From positions 620,001-684,000 of the forward strand of contig DATMAR010000003.1 of NCBI GenBank assembly GCA_035559795.1: 64,000 nucleotides of DNA. The letters are read 5' to 3'. This stretch comes from Fimbriimonadales bacterium (lineage in GTDB: Bacteria; Armatimonadota; Fimbriimonadia; Fimbriimonadales; ATM1). The notes under the pieces were generated by a model. It did no database searches, was not told the DNA's origin, and worked only from the letters and a program-made list of their open reading frames with translations. Each line of letters starts with the position of its first letter. Position 1 is the stretch's first letter. Of the stretch, positions 26,071 to 35,580 are shown one piece after another. The translations under genes and the position numbers were made by a program.

Positions 26071-28119
26071 TTACGCAGCGACTTGACCGACGAATTCGAC
26101 ATCTACATTTGCGACAACTTCGTTGAAAGCCAAGATCGGTGTTTGCACGCGGTAGCGCTCGAGCAATCTTTTCAGAGGCAATCGCATTGAGTTGGTCGTA
26201 AGAACAACTGCTGAACCGTGCTCTGCAATCGCTTTTTCGCTGTGTTGCGCGATTTCTTTTGCCAATTTTTGCGCTTGCTCAGGCTCCAACGCGAGCGTCG
26301 CTCCGTAGGGAGTGTGCTGGATATGTTCTTGTATGGCGTGTGTGAATGTCGGATCGAGTGTAATGCACGCCAATTTCCCTTCACGATTAGCGTATAGGCG
26401 CGAAATCGTGCGCGCGATTGCTGCTCTCGCGAGTTCTCCGAGTTGGTCCGGTTCTTTCGTTCTGTCGGCGAAATCCGCTACCGTTTCCAAAATGGTGACC
26501 AAATCTCGAATGGGAATTCGCTCGCGGAGCAAATGTTGCAAGACCTTTTGGATATCGCCCACAGTCATTTTCGAAGGAACTAAATCTTCGACGAGTGCGG
26601 GATTTTTTTCTTTTAGATTGTCCAATAGATTTTGTACGTCTTGGCGACTGAGCAGTTCTGCCGCATGTGCTTTTACAATTTCACTGAGATGAGTGCACAT
26701 CATCGCACTCGGTTCGACCACCATATATCCGCTACGTTCGGCTTGTTCTCGTTGTCCTTTTTCGATCCACATCGCTTCGATTCCGAAAACAGGTTCGATG
26801 GTTTTCGTGCCCACTAAAGGGTTGATGACATTTCCGCTATCGATTGCGAGAATTTTGTCGGGATAGCATTTACCGTTTGCGATTTCTTCTCCGCGGATTT
26901 TGATTCGGTACTCGTTTGCAGAGAGTTCGATGCTGTCTCGAATGCGAACACTGGGCATAACGAAGCCCATTTCGAGCACGAGTTGGCGTCGCAATGCAGT
27001 GATGCGTTGCGGTAAATCCCCCCCCTGTCTCGGGTCTGCGATTTTCGTAAGCGCATATCCGACTTCGATTTCGATGGGATCTACATTCAATAATGGCATT
27101 ACAGCATCCGGACCGGATGTCGTTTGCGGTTGTTCTTGTTTTCCTTCTTGCGATTTCGATTTTTGTAGATGAAAGCCTTGTGCGAAACGATACGAACCGT
27201 ATGCTATGACAGCCATGCAGAGAAAGGTGATTGTCGGGAACCCTGGAACAAAAGCAAGTGCAGCGAGGGCAGCGGATGTACCGAGCAATGCTTTCGGTTG
27301 TGAAAAAACTTGACGAAAAACGGCGCTTCCCATTCCGGAATCTTGCCCGGAGCGTGTGACCATCAATCCAGCGCTCGTACTGATAAGCAGTGCTGGGATT
27401 TGCGATACGAGTCCTTCTCCCACGCTGAGCAGGGCATAGGTTCTGAGGATGTTTAACAACCCTCCTTCACCCCTCATACTCCCGACAATAAGCCCCCCGA
27501 TGATGTTGACAAGAATAATGAGAACAGCGGCAATCGCATCCCCTCGGATGAATTTGCTTGCACCATCCATCGCGCCGTAAAAATCAGCTTCGCGTTTGAT
27601 TTCTTCTCTTCTTGCCTTCGCCTCTTGCTCGGTAATGAGGCCTGCATTCAAATCTGCGTCTATGGACATTTGCTTTCCTGGCATGGCATCGAGTGTAAAC
27701 CGCGCGACGACTTCTGCCACTCTGCCTGCGCCGTTCGTAATCACCACGAACTGCACGATGACGAGAATGGAAAAGGCAACGAGCCCGACCACGAAATCCC
27801 CCCCCATTACGAAGTTTCCGAAAGTTTGGATGACATATCCGGCGGAAGCAGTGCCGAGAATCAATTTCGTGGCAGCGATGCTGAGAGCGAGTCTGAGCAA
27901 TGTCGTGATTAATAGAACGGACGGAAATGTGCTGAATTCTAAGGGATGGGAAATGTTCGTTGCAATCAATGCGATCGCCAAAGAAGAGCCGATGCTCACA
28001 ATGAGAGCCGCGTCCAATAACCATTCGGGTAAAGGCAGGACGAGCATCACGACAATCGTAATGATTCCGACTGCCAGCAATAAATCCGAACTTTTTAAAA
28101 TTCGTTCGAAGGCATTCAT
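26071..28119 (-). CDS. flhA: Flagellar type III export gate protein FlhA
   Basis: A 682-residue membrane protein, the large component of the flagellar export gate. The N-terminal half has about eight helices with the conserved cytoplasmic loop FVVITNGAGRVAEVVARFTLDAMPGKQMSIDADL in segments (key motif GKQMSIDADLNAG). The cytoplasmic C-terminal half binds chaperone-substrate complexes and includes PSVRIRDS, ANEYRIKIRGEE and the end-region LSFNE-like ILAFNEV. Its ATG overlaps the stop of the upstream gene by one base. It is the last gene of the flagellar operon. Confidence 0.95.
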   Translation of the reverse strand: MNAFERILKSSDLLLAVGIITIVVMLVLPLPEWLLDAALIVSIGSSLAIALIATNISHPLEFSTFPSVLLITTLLRLALSIAATKLILGTASAGYVIQTFGNFVMGGDFVVGLVAFSILVIVQFVVITNGAGRVAEVVARFTLDAMPGKQMSIDADLNAGLITEQEAKARREEIKREADFYGAMDGASKFIRGDAIAAVLIILVNIIGGLIVGSMRGEGGLLNILRTYALLSVGEGLVSQIPALLISTSAGLMVTRSGQDSGMGSAVFRQVFSQPKALLGTSAALAALAFVPGFPTITFLCMAVIAYGSYRFAQGFHLQKSKSQEGKQEQPQTTSGPDAVMPLLNVDPIEIEVGYALTKIADPRQGGDLPQRITALRRQLVLEMGFVMPSVRIRDSIELSANEYRIKIRGEEIANGKCYPDKILAIDSGNVINPLVGTKTIEPVFGIEAMWIEKGQREQAERSGYMVVEPSAMMCTHLSEIVKAHAAELLSRQDVQNLLDNLKEKNPALVEDLVPSKMTVGDIQKVLQHLLRERIPIRDLVTILETVADFADRTKEPDQLGELARAAIARTISRLYANREGKLACITLDPTFTHAIQEHIQHTPYGATLALEPEQAQKLAKEIAQHSEKAIAEHGSAVVLTTNSMRLPLKRLLERYRVQTPILAFNEVVANVDVEFVGQVAA

Positions 28120-28562
28120 TATTTCTGCCCGCCTTTCGGCATGGTTTTGATGCCTTTGCTCAATGTAGCCGCACGCTCAGGTGGAAGTTCCGCTAAAAGT
28201 TCGGCAAGTTTTTTGTCTTCTAATCTTGCCAGAACAGGGAGTGCATCGGCGTCATCCCATTTTTCGAGAATTTTTACGAGTGCTTCGACATCCATAGCCG
28301 ACCATATTTTCGCTAAGCGCTCCGTACCGTCTTTACGGACGGGGGGGCTCATGTCGGGGGGCGAGAAAGGGTCGCCTAAGGAAGACTTACGATTCATCGA
28401 AATTTCTAAGGGAGGAGAAAGGACTTCTTGCTTCTCTGCTTCGGATGATGCGGGGGGTTCAGGTTTCGAAAATAGAGGAAGTTCGATAATCCCGGTGAAT
28501 CCCAATGCAAGGAACAATCCACCGAGTAAAAAGAGAAGAGTTATCCCATGAGTCCATTTCAT
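28119..28562 (-). CDS. MotE-like flagellar protein (MgtE-N-like domain)
   Basis: A 147-residue protein with one N-terminal membrane helix ([19 protein letters not shown]), a Pro/Ser-rich linker, and a C-terminal helical domain with [17 protein letters not shown] and [14 protein letters not shown], the repeat style of MgtE N-terminal domains. Proteins of this plan (MotE, FliG-related) are encoded in flagellar operons next to fliJ and act in motor or export assembly. It overlaps both neighbours by 1-4 bp. The assignment rests on domain type and position. Confidence 0.7.
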   Translation of the reverse strand: MKWTHGITLLFLLGGLFLALGFTGIIELPLFSKPEPPASSEAEKQEVLSPPLEISMNRKSSLGDPFSPPDMSPPVRKDGTERLAKIWSAMDVEALVKILEKWDDADALPVLARLEDKKLAELLAELPPERAATLSKGIKTMPKGGQK

Positions 28563-29137
28563 CTTTCAACCTCCGAAAGAATCTTTCGGACGTAATTTTG
28601 AGTTTCCGGATAGGGAGGAATTCCTCCATATCGTTTCACTGCGCCTGGACCTGCGTTATAGGCAGCGAGCGCTAATTCGTAACTCCCGAATTCGTCGAGC
28701 ATTTGCCGCAAATATTTAGCCCCCCCGCGAAGGTTTTGTATCGGATCGAATGGGTCTAAAACTCCCAGCGCTTGTGCCGTGGAGGGCATTAACTGCGTGA
28801 GTCCTTGTGCACCTTTAGGGGAAACCGAATTCGGATTCCATCCGCTTTCTGCACTAATCAATGCTCGAAAAATATTGCGGTCTAATCCGAATTCGTCAGC
28901 CACCATGTTGGCGTTTTCTAATAAAGTCTGCACATCGATGGAAAGATTGGAAGGAAAAACATTCAACGGTTGTAAAGGGGCAGCGGAAATTCCGCTCGTA
29001 TGCAGATGAAATTGTTCTCTTAGACGGTTCGGATTGGTGGGGGAGGGTCGCTCGCGATGGAAAAGGGTTTTCAGCCGGTCCTCGATTTCTCGGATACGAG
29101 ACTGTATTCGCTCTGCGCCGAATGGAGTAATTCTCAT
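28559..29137 (-). CDS. Lytic transglycosylase (SLT) in the flagellar operon
   Basis: A 192-residue protein. The C-terminal 120 residues are an SLT domain: [20 protein letters not shown] with the catalytic Glu in [33 protein letters not shown] and [21 protein letters not shown]. There is no clear signal peptide; the N-terminal 70 residues are polar and Pro-rich. Export through the flagellar system itself or an unrecognised signal is possible. It should cleave peptidoglycan to let the rod pass, doing the job of FlgJ. Overlaps both neighbours by 4 bp. Confidence 0.88.
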   Translation of the reverse strand: MRITPFGAERIQSRIREIEDRLKTLFHRERPSPTNPNRLREQFHLHTSGISAAPLQPLNVFPSNLSIDVQTLLENANMVADEFGLDRNIFRALISAESGWNPNSVSPKGAQGLTQLMPSTAQALGVLDPFDPIQNLRGGAKYLRQMLDEFGSYELALAAYNAGPGAVKRYGGIPPYPETQNYVRKILSEVER

Positions 29138-29556
29138 TTAGCCTCCCTTTTTAGAACCGTCCATTCGTCTAATTGTTTTTGTTCTGTTTTTTCGATTTCC
29201 TTAGACCAGGCTTCTTTCGCGATGTCGCAAAGTTTCTGCAAAGATTTGCGCGATTTGCGAGCCTCACGCCAATTTGCGAAAGCGGTGGCTTCTTCTTTTT
29301 TCCTAATTTCGATGAGAGCGATTTGTTGTTCGATTTCGTCTTCTAAGCGTTCGATATACGTTTCCCAAATCATCATCTCTTCGATGGTTTCTCCGGGCGT
29401 TTTCAAAGCGTCAGCGAGTTTTTTTCTCATTGCTTGAAATTTGTTCTCGGCTTCTAAGGAAGCGGCTCGGGCGAGGCGATATGCTTCTTTCGCTGATTCT
29501 TCCAGCATCATGCGATAATCGAGCACTTTTTGGAATCGAAAACGGAATTTATGCAT
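29134..29556 (-). CDS. fliJ: Flagellar export protein FliJ
   Basis: A 140-residue coiled-coil protein of the length and charge pattern expected of FliJ. It starts [21 protein letters not shown], split here as [15 protein letters not shown], a common FliJ opening, and is almost entirely Ala/Glu/Lys/Arg helix. FliJ links the export ATPase FliI to FlhA. Sequence identity in this family is low, so the call depends on position directly after fliI, which it overlaps by 8 bp. Confidence 0.82.
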   Translation of the reverse strand: MHKFRFRFQKVLDYRMMLEESAKEAYRLARAASLEAENKFQAMRKKLADALKTPGETIEEMMIWETYIERLEDEIEQQIALIEIRKKEEATAFANWREARKSRKSLQKLCDIAKEAWSKEIEKTEQKQLDEWTVLKREAK

Positions 29557-30889
29557 CGGTAATTCCCATTAAGTTCGCTAACGTGTTTTGAAAATCTGCC
29601 ACCCGTTCTGTTTTGTTTTGGCGTAAGAACGCATTGATCTTTTCCCATCTTTCTATTGCGCAATCCGCAACGGGATTCGTGCCTGGTTTATATGCACCAA
29701 TCATCAAAAGGTCCTCCACATCGCGATATGCAGCAAAGAGTTCACGAAAGCGATTTGCGGCACGCTGATGCTCTTCGGAAACTATCGAAGGCATTACACG
29801 ACTAAGACTATTCAGTGGGTCGATTGCCGGATAATGCCCACGGTTAGAAAGTTTTCTATCGAGAACGATATGCCCATCCAAGATCGCACGTGTTGCGTCG
29901 GCAATCGGTTCATTCGTGTCGTCTCCTTCCACCAATATCGTGTAAAAGGCTGTAATCGAACCTTTATGAGAATTTCCCGCTCGTTCCAAAAGACGAGGAA
30001 GAAGGGCGAATACGCTCGGTGTATATCCTTTGGTGCTCGGAGGTTCTCCGATCGCCAATCCTACTTCTCTTTGCGCCATGGCGAATCTCGTGATGCTATC
30101 CATCATCAAAACTACTTTTTTCCCGTTTTCTCGAAACCATTCCGCGATTGCGGTTGCCGTGAATGCAGCCTTGATTCGTACGAGTGCAGGTTGTTCGCTC
30201 GTAGCGACGACGACGACGCTTTTTTTTAGCCCCTCTTCTCCCAAGTCGTTTTCGATGAATTCTCGCACTTCCCTTCCACGCTCCCCGACGAGTGCAATGA
30301 CGTTTACGTCAGCACTCGAATTCCTAGCAATCATGGCGAGTAACGTACTTTTTCCGACGCCGCTCCCCGAGAATATGCCTACGCGTTGACCTTCTCCGCA
30401 CGTTAGAAGTCCATCAATGGCGCGAACACCCAATGTAAGCGGAGTGCGAATGAATCGTCTCTGCAATACATGGGGGGGGACATTGAATACGGGTTGAACA
30501 TCTCGTGTATCGAGATTCCCTTTTTTGTCTATCGCTTCGCCTAATCCGTCGAGCACGCGTCCGAGCAGTGCCTCTCCGACCGGAACCTTCAAGCATTCCC
30601 CTGTATTGATCACGAGATTTCCCGCCTGCACTCCGGTCATTTCCCCGATAGGCATGAGCAGAACGGAATTTTCTCGAAATCCAACGACTTCTGCGCGTAT
30701 GAGATTCTCTTTTTCAATCTTCGATGTCGTGGAATTGCTGATCCAACAAATGTCACCTATCCGTGCTGGAGGTCCTGAAGATTCGATGATTAAGCCAACG
30801 ACCTTTCGAACTTGCCCATAAATTCGAAACGGCTCTGCGACTTCGAGCGCTTTTCGTTCTCTATCGAATGACGCAACCGGAACTCGCAT
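29549..30889 (-). CDS. fliI: Flagellum-specific ATPase FliI
   Basis: A 446-residue hexameric ATPase energising flagellar export. The start ATG at 30889 is fixed by AAAGGAGGT inside the last codons of fliH; an in-frame ATG at 30943 would overlap fliH by 53 bp. Walker A is GSGVGKST (residues 175-182), followed by ALVGERGREVREF, VLMMDSITRFAMAQREVGLAIGEPPSTKGYTPSVFA in segments (key DSITRFA and GEPPSTKGY) and the type III-specific SITAFYTILVEGDDTNEPI. All features of an active ATPase are present. Confidence 0.95.
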   Translation of the reverse strand: MRVPVASFDRERKALEVAEPFRIYGQVRKVVGLIIESSGPPARIGDICWISNSTTSKIEKENLIRAEVVGFRENSVLLMPIGEMTGVQAGNLVINTGECLKVPVGEALLGRVLDGLGEAIDKKGNLDTRDVQPVFNVPPHVLQRRFIRTPLTLGVRAIDGLLTCGEGQRVGIFSGSGVGKSTLLAMIARNSSADVNVIALVGERGREVREFIENDLGEEGLKKSVVVVATSEQPALVRIKAAFTATAIAEWFRENGKKVVLMMDSITRFAMAQREVGLAIGEPPSTKGYTPSVFALLPRLLERAGNSHKGSITAFYTILVEGDDTNEPIADATRAILDGHIVLDRKLSNRGHYPAIDPLNSLSRVMPSIVSEEHQRAANRFRELFAAYRDVEDLLMIGAYKPGTNPVADCAIERWEKINAFLRQNKTERVADFQNTLANLMGITDA

Positions 30890-30890
30890 G

Positions 30891-31541
30891 TTATGCCACC
30901 TCCTTTCGACATAAATTTTCCAACTGCGTTTCGATGCGAGCATCCAGGATTCCGTTTTCCGTTTCGATGATGACGGAACCTCGTTCGAGGGTTTCGTCTC
31001 CTGCGATTTCTATTCCTCTCACCCCCGCCGCGATTCGGAAAAGTTCCTCTTTGCGTTCGTTTAAAGTATTCAAATCGAAAGGATTCACGCGAATACGAAC
31101 ATTTGTGGTATTTCGGACTCGTTTTATCGCTTCTCGCGCAAGCGATACAATGGCTTCCGGACGCAATGTCAACTCTTCTGCGAGGATTTTCTTGGCGATG
31201 TCGCTCGCGTATCGTGCGAGTCCTGATTCTGCTTTTTCGTACCACAGTTCCATGGCGTGTTCGATGCGAGCGAACAACGTTTCGAGATCGCTTTCGAGAC
31301 GTTTCAATCTTTCTAATTCGTATTCCTTAGCGCAGTGAAGTCCTTCTCGGAATCCCGCGTCGTATCCTTTTGCAAAACCATCTTGATAACTTTCCGTTGC
31401 AATGGCATGAGTCGTTGAAACGAGCGGAAGGGGGGGCTCCTTTTCTTTTGCAGACGATAGTTTCGGAATCTCGGGCAATTGTTCTTCTAATTTGGAAAAT
31501 TTAGAACCCGATTCCCGAGGAAGAATGCGCTTTTTAAACAA
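30891..31541 (-). CDS. fliH: Flagellar assembly protein FliH
   Basis: A 216-residue protein that binds and regulates FliI. The N-terminal third is polar and Pro/Glu-rich; the middle has YQDGFAKGYDAGFREGL, the G-x-x-x-G-rich helix typical of FliH; the C-terminal half has a V-type ATPase subunit E-like fold (LTLRPEAIVSLAREAI, VRIRVNPFD, VIETENGILDARIETQL). Its end contains the ribosome-binding site of fliI, and its start overlaps fliG by 8 bp. Confidence 0.88.
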   Translation of the reverse strand: MFKKRILPRESGSKFSKLEEQLPEIPKLSSAKEKEPPLPLVSTTHAIATESYQDGFAKGYDAGFREGLHCAKEYELERLKRLESDLETLFARIEHAMELWYEKAESGLARYASDIAKKILAEELTLRPEAIVSLAREAIKRVRNTTNVRIRVNPFDLNTLNERKEELFRIAAGVRGIEIAGDETLERGSVIIETENGILDARIETQLENLCRKEVA

Positions 31542-32544
31542 GGACCTCCTCCTCTCCGCGACCGATGGAAATCTCGCCAGCCTCTTCTAAACGTCGGATA
31601 ATGGCAACGATGCGTTGTTGAGCCTCTTCTACGGTGCGTAGTTTTACAGGACCCAAAAATTCCATGGTTTCTTTCACCATATCTGCTGCTCGCTCCGACA
31701 TGTTCATGAAAATCTTTGCGCGAACTTCTTCGGAAGTCCCTTTCAGAGCCAAGGCGAGTTCTTTCATTTCGATTTCTCGCAGGATTTGCTGAATGGCTCT
31801 GTCGTCGAGTTTCGCGACATCCTCGAAAACGAACATCATATTTAGCACTTCGTTCGCCAATTCTGGATTTTTCGAATGTAGATTATCGAGAATCTTGCGC
31901 TCCGTATTGCGGTCTACATGATGCAAAATATCCACGAGGCTTTTCAGCCCCCCCGAAGATGCCAAACCTGTATTCGCCATCCCGCTGGTTTTTTGTTCCA
32001 ATACATTTTCCACCCGCCGAATGACTTCAGGGGGGGTGCGCTCCATAAGGGCAATCCTCTCTGCGACATCCACTCGGAGTTCGGGATTGAGCCGTTCCAA
32101 AACTTGCGCCGCTAAACCAGTGGGAAGGTTCGATATCACCAAAGCGATGGTTTGGGGATGCTCGTCCGTCAAAATCGTCGCTAATTGCGCTGGGTCACTG
32201 CGCCTCAAGAAATCGAAGGGAACTCCCTCCAATGTTTGGTTGATTCTCTCAATCATATCTGTCGCTTTTTCGCTACCGAACGCGGCGAACAATAATTTCT
32301 TAGCGTGTTCCACCCCACCTTCGGCGATATAGTCCTGCGCTAAAGCCATTTGATGAAATTCTTCGATAACTTGATTCCTTATTTCCGGTGTTACGCGGTC
32401 TAAACGCGCAATTTCTAACGTGAGAATCTCGACATGTTCCTCATCGAGATGCTGCATCACCTTTCCACTTATCTCGGGACCGAGAATCATCATCATAATC
32501 GCCGCTTTTTTGCGATTCGAAACCGGATGGGAAGCACTTCTCAT
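31534..32544 (-). CDS. fliG: Flagellar motor switch protein FliG
   Basis: A 336-residue switch protein of the C-ring. ATG 32544 lies 10 nt after GGAGGAGG and 3 bp after the fliF stop, and is preferred to an ATG 27 bp upstream. Signatures: KKAAIMMMILGPEISGKVMQ at the FliF-binding end, LRRSDPAQLATILTDEHPQTIALV with the EHPQ motif, MFVFEDVAKLDDRAIQQIL, and the torque-generating MSERAADMVKETMEFLGPVK with charged residues facing MotA. Confidence 0.96.
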   Translation of the reverse strand: MRSASHPVSNRKKAAIMMMILGPEISGKVMQHLDEEHVEILTLEIARLDRVTPEIRNQVIEEFHQMALAQDYIAEGGVEHAKKLLFAAFGSEKATDMIERINQTLEGVPFDFLRRSDPAQLATILTDEHPQTIALVISNLPTGLAAQVLERLNPELRVDVAERIALMERTPPEVIRRVENVLEQKTSGMANTGLASSGGLKSLVDILHHVDRNTERKILDNLHSKNPELANEVLNMMFVFEDVAKLDDRAIQQILREIEMKELALALKGTSEEVRAKIFMNMSERAADMVKETMEFLGPVKLRTVEEAQQRIVAIIRRLEEAGEISIGRGEEEVLV

Positions 32545-32546
32545 GG

Positions 32547-34178
32547 TTATCGAACCTCCTCCAGCATCCAACTCTTGATAAGCAATGCAACTGATTCCGG
32601 ACGCGTATCCGCAGTTTTCAGAATTCTCAAAAGGTTTTCGTTGAACTTTTCGGGAATTTCACCGACATCGGGGATGGCTTGTTTGATAGCATAAGCACGT
32701 TTTTTCGCGCTTTCGCTAAGGTCTTCATCTTGCAAACTACTCGCTACGAGTTGTCTTTTCGGCGAGGCTGGCTCGTATCTCGTTTCACTATCCGAATATA
32801 CTTCCGGCAGCGGATGCGCGCTGAAAATAATATTTCGATTATTAGCAGTAAGTTTACTTATCGAACGTACGATGAGAAATCCTACTATCAATAAAGCAAT
32901 AATCGGAATCATAGATAGTGCTTGCTGAAAGAACTGCGATCTTTTCGCGGCGGCAAGTTCTTCGGAGGCTTTCTCTGCTGCGGTTTTATCGAAATTGGAT
33001 GTCGTTACCGAGACTTTGAAATTTTCCGGGTCTTTATCCGCACCGATGAGATTTACTGCGAATTGCTCGATTTGTCGAGCGGATGCTGCAACAGATTGGT
33101 CGAGCATGATGCTCACACGCGCCGCGATGATTTTTCCCGGTGCAACCATCTTTTCGCTTTTTTCTTGCACCGTGGCGTTGTTCACTACTTCTTGTACGAG
33201 CGAGTAGTTTCCTTGTCCCGATGTCGAACTCGCGGTTCCTGGTGCTGCATAAGAAGACGCAGGTCCACCTGCTCGATTCGGAGCGCCTTGAGAATAGGTT
33301 TCGGTAACGGATTCTTTGCTTACAGGAGATTTCGTAGGTGTTTCCGAACGTGTGATGACTTCCTCTTTATCGAAATTCATTTCGACGCTCGTGCTTACGA
33401 TTGCCTTTCCTGGTCCGACGACTTGCGTAATCATGCTGTCGAGTGCGTCCTTGAGTCTTTTCGCTTCCGCGAGTTCTGCTTCTCGTTTTCGCAAAGCAAG
33501 ACCTGTAGCGTTCTCTACTTCCGTTTTTCCGTTGAATAAAACTACACCCGTCGAATCGGAAACGGAAATGTTTTCTCGTTTCAATCCCGTTACCGCTCCC
33601 ATCAAAGTCGTTACGATGGCTTCTGCTGTTTCACGCGGTTGGGATGTTCCTGGTTTTAGACCCACTACGACACTCGCGGAAGGTTCTACTTTCGAATCTG
33701 CGAAAGGGGAATCCGAACCCGGACTGATGTGCACTTTCGCTGCAGTTATAGGAGCGAGCATCATGATGGTTTTTGCGAGTTCTTCTTCTAGAGCGATTCG
33801 GATTTTTTCTTCTTGCAAAGGAGCAGGGTCGGTAAATCCCATATCGTTTAGGCGAAGTTTTCCTAACGTGCCAGAAGAGGGAATTCCTTGCATCGCCAAT
33901 TTCGCGCGGACTTCGGGAATGAGGTGCGATGGGACGAAAATGCTGCCATCCGCTTCTTGACGATAGGCGATTTTCATTTCTTGCAGTTTTTGAATGACAC
34001 GACCTTGCTCCGTCGGTTCTAAGGGGGGGAATAATTGGCGCATGTCCGGGGATTTGGAAAAATAAAACACAGCGGACAAAAGTGCAAACAGCAGAACGCA
34101 CCCGACGATACTTACCGTCTTAGTCGTTTTATCGGCGGTTTCCCACCACGCTCTGATTTTAAGCAAAGTTCCACCCAT
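32547..34178 (-). CDS. fliF: Flagellar MS-ring protein FliF
   Basis: A 543-residue double-membrane-spanning ring protein. An N-terminal helix (VSIVGCVLLFALLSAVFYF) is followed by ring-building modules (LFPPLEPTEQGRVIQKL, AKVHISPGSDSPF, ASVVVGLKPG) and a Gly/Ser-rich insert, then the C-terminal helix (ALSMIPIIALLIVGFLIV) and a cytoplasmic FliG-binding tail. The family average is 530-560 residues. fliE lies 42 bp upstream; that gap carries a G7 run. Confidence 0.95.
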   Translation of the reverse strand: MGGTLLKIRAWWETADKTTKTVSIVGCVLLFALLSAVFYFSKSPDMRQLFPPLEPTEQGRVIQKLQEMKIAYRQEADGSIFVPSHLIPEVRAKLAMQGIPSSGTLGKLRLNDMGFTDPAPLQEEKIRIALEEELAKTIMMLAPITAAKVHISPGSDSPFADSKVEPSASVVVGLKPGTSQPRETAEAIVTTLMGAVTGLKRENISVSDSTGVVLFNGKTEVENATGLALRKREAELAEAKRLKDALDSMITQVVGPGKAIVSTSVEMNFDKEEVITRSETPTKSPVSKESVTETYSQGAPNRAGGPASSYAAPGTASSTSGQGNYSLVQEVVNNATVQEKSEKMVAPGKIIAARVSIMLDQSVAASARQIEQFAVNLIGADKDPENFKVSVTTSNFDKTAAEKASEELAAAKRSQFFQQALSMIPIIALLIVGFLIVRSISKLTANNRNIIFSAHPLPEVYSDSETRYEPASPKRQLVASSLQDEDLSESAKKRAYAIKQAIPDVGEIPEKFNENLLRILKTADTRPESVALLIKSWMLEEVR

Positions 34179-34220
34179 AGGCGTTTCCTAAGCGTGGTCG
34201 AAAGGGGGGGCTTCGTGTGT

Positions 34221-34529
34221 TCAGATTTGCAAGCGTTGAATTTCTTGATACGCTTCCAGAAGTTTATTTCGCACTTGTAAAGTCAGGCTCAATGCCAAAG
34301 AAGCGCGGCTCATTGCAATCATCACATCGTGATAATCCACCTTCCGACCCGCCATAAGTTCTGACTGCAATCTCGTTGAATCCAATTGCGCGAGATTGAC
34401 TTCTCTTATGGCGTCCATCAGAAGTTGGGAAAAACTCTCACCGGAATCAGGTGCTTCCGTTCGAGTCGAAGATAAAAGATTCTGGTCTATGGGCGGGATA
34501 TCTTCGATCCTCATTTCTTTTTTCAGCAA
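34221..34529 (-). CDS. fliE: Flagellar hook-basal body protein FliE
   Basis: A 102-residue rod-base protein that connects the MS ring to the rod. SFSQLLMDAIREVNLAQLDS and the closing ALSLTLQVRNKLLEAYQEIQ (with the Leu-Thr-x-Gln-Val-Arg-Asn-Lys signature) are diagnostic. The start ATG is 14 bp from flgC. Confidence 0.93.
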   Translation of the reverse strand: MLKKEMRIEDIPPIDQNLLSSTRTEAPDSGESFSQLLMDAIREVNLAQLDSTRLQSELMAGRKVDYHDVMIAMSRASLALSLTLQVRNKLLEAYQEIQRLQI

Positions 34530-34543
34530 ATTCCTTGCATGGA

Positions 34544-34936
34544 TTAAACTCTTCCGATATCCAATGCGCTTTGCAACATTTGTTTTGTCAAATTGAATGC
34601 ATTCAAATTCGCTTCGTACGCTCGACTTGCGCTAATCATGTCTACCATTTCCGTAATAGGATTCGTATTACTGTAATATACGAGTCCTTCCGAATCTGCA
34701 TAAGGATTTCCCGGGTCTTGCACGACTCGGAAGGGAGACATGTCTTCCACGATGCCATTGATGCTTACGCTTCCATCGTAATTTTCCAGGAGTGAAACGA
34801 TTTTCCTGCGATAAGGATCGTTTCCTCCGATTCGCATCGTGTTAGCATTCGCTAAATTCGTCGAAATCACATCCATTCGGAAGCGTTCTGCCGCGAGTGC
34901 GCTTGCGCTAACTCCGAGTGTGTGAATTAAGTTCAT
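34544..34936 (-). CDS. flgC: Flagellar basal-body rod protein FlgC
   Basis: A 130-residue rod protein exported by the flagellar system. SASALAAERFRMDVISTNLANANT is the rod-family N-terminal signature (key ANANT), followed by YRRKIVSL; NPITEMVDMISASRAYEANLN near the C-terminus is the second. GGNDPYR with the FxxV-type end is normal. It overlaps flgB by 4 bp. Confidence 0.95.
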   Translation of the reverse strand: MNLIHTLGVSASALAAERFRMDVISTNLANANTMRIGGNDPYRRKIVSLLENYDGSVSINGIVEDMSPFRVVQDPGNPYADSEGLVYYSNTNPITEMVDMISASRAYEANLNAFNLTKQMLQSALDIGRV

Positions 34937-35379
34937 GTGCTTCTACCCTCCTTGATCACTTCATGCATGGACTGGAAATACCTGCGAGCCATCTCGCTCA
35001 ATGTGCTGTAATGAAGTTGTGTTTCCGTCAAAGCGGCGACTTCGCGTTCTAAATCTACGCTATTCCCATCCTGCCGAATCGATCGCTCTTCCCGTACTAT
35101 TCCGTTCATGGCGTTTTTGAAAAATTTCGATTCGGAAATATGATTTGGATGAGTAATCCGAAGACTGCGCTGCTGCTCTCTCAGCCCTGCCTCTTCGAGT
35201 GAAAGAAAGAAGGACATGTCTTTTCGCTTGTATCCCGGTGTACTCTGATTCGCCAGGTTTGCGCTTAAAAGAGCATGTCGTTGCACAGCGCGGTGCATTG
35301 CGAGTTGCAATCTTTCCGTGAAGGGTCCGAAGAGGTTTTCGAGAATCATCGCAGGTTTTTCGAGCCTAAATCGGCTCAA
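34933..35379 (-). CDS. flgB: Flagellar basal-body rod protein FlgB
   Basis: A protein of up to 148 residues. QRHALLSANLANQSTPGYKRKD is the family signature (key ANLANQSTPGYKRKD), and DLEREVAALTETQLHYSTL closes the protein. The start is unclear: a TTG at 35379 or ATG at 35349 (138 residues, MILENLFGPF), neither with a good ribosome-binding site; the latter is closer to the usual length. It is the first gene of the 9.3-kb flagellar operon ending with flhA. Confidence 0.93.
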   Translation of the reverse strand: MSRFRLEKPAMILENLFGPFTERLQLAMHRAVQRHALLSANLANQSTPGYKRKDMSFFLSLEEAGLREQQRSLRITHPNHISESKFFKNAMNGIVREERSIRQDGNSVDLEREVAALTETQLHYSTLSEMARRYFQSMHEVIKEGRST

Positions 35380-35468
35380 TTGGATATTCGGCGGAAAAGG
35401 CTTCCTCTTCAGATGGGCAAATCTCGAGTTCTGCTTTCGGTTCTACGCTTTTCGCCATTAAATAGGTT

Positions 35469-35474
35469 ATAATG
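35469..35474 (+). promoter_or_regulatory. -10 hexamer TATAAT upstream of greA-lysS
   Basis: A consensus TATAAT preceded by GGT. It would give a leader of about 100 nt containing a small hairpin CCTCT-TGC-AGAGG (35479-35491). No clear -35 box. The 201-bp gap is divergent with flgB. Confidence 0.5.
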
Positions 35475-35580
35475 CGCCTCTTGCAGAGGCTCTAACCCCA
35501 GCACCTTGTCTCCGAGGCTAATAAACCTCAGTACAGGAATGAGAGTTGTCGAGCCTTTTAGAGAAACTACTTAGGAAAAT

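Noticed and set aside
27596-28150. 184-codon open frame on the plus strand
   Set aside because: Antisense to flhA; Ser/Thr/Met-rich shadow sequence.
29549-30943. fliI start at the ATG of 30943
   Set aside because: It would overlap fliH by 53 bp; AGGAGGT sits exactly before ATG 30889.
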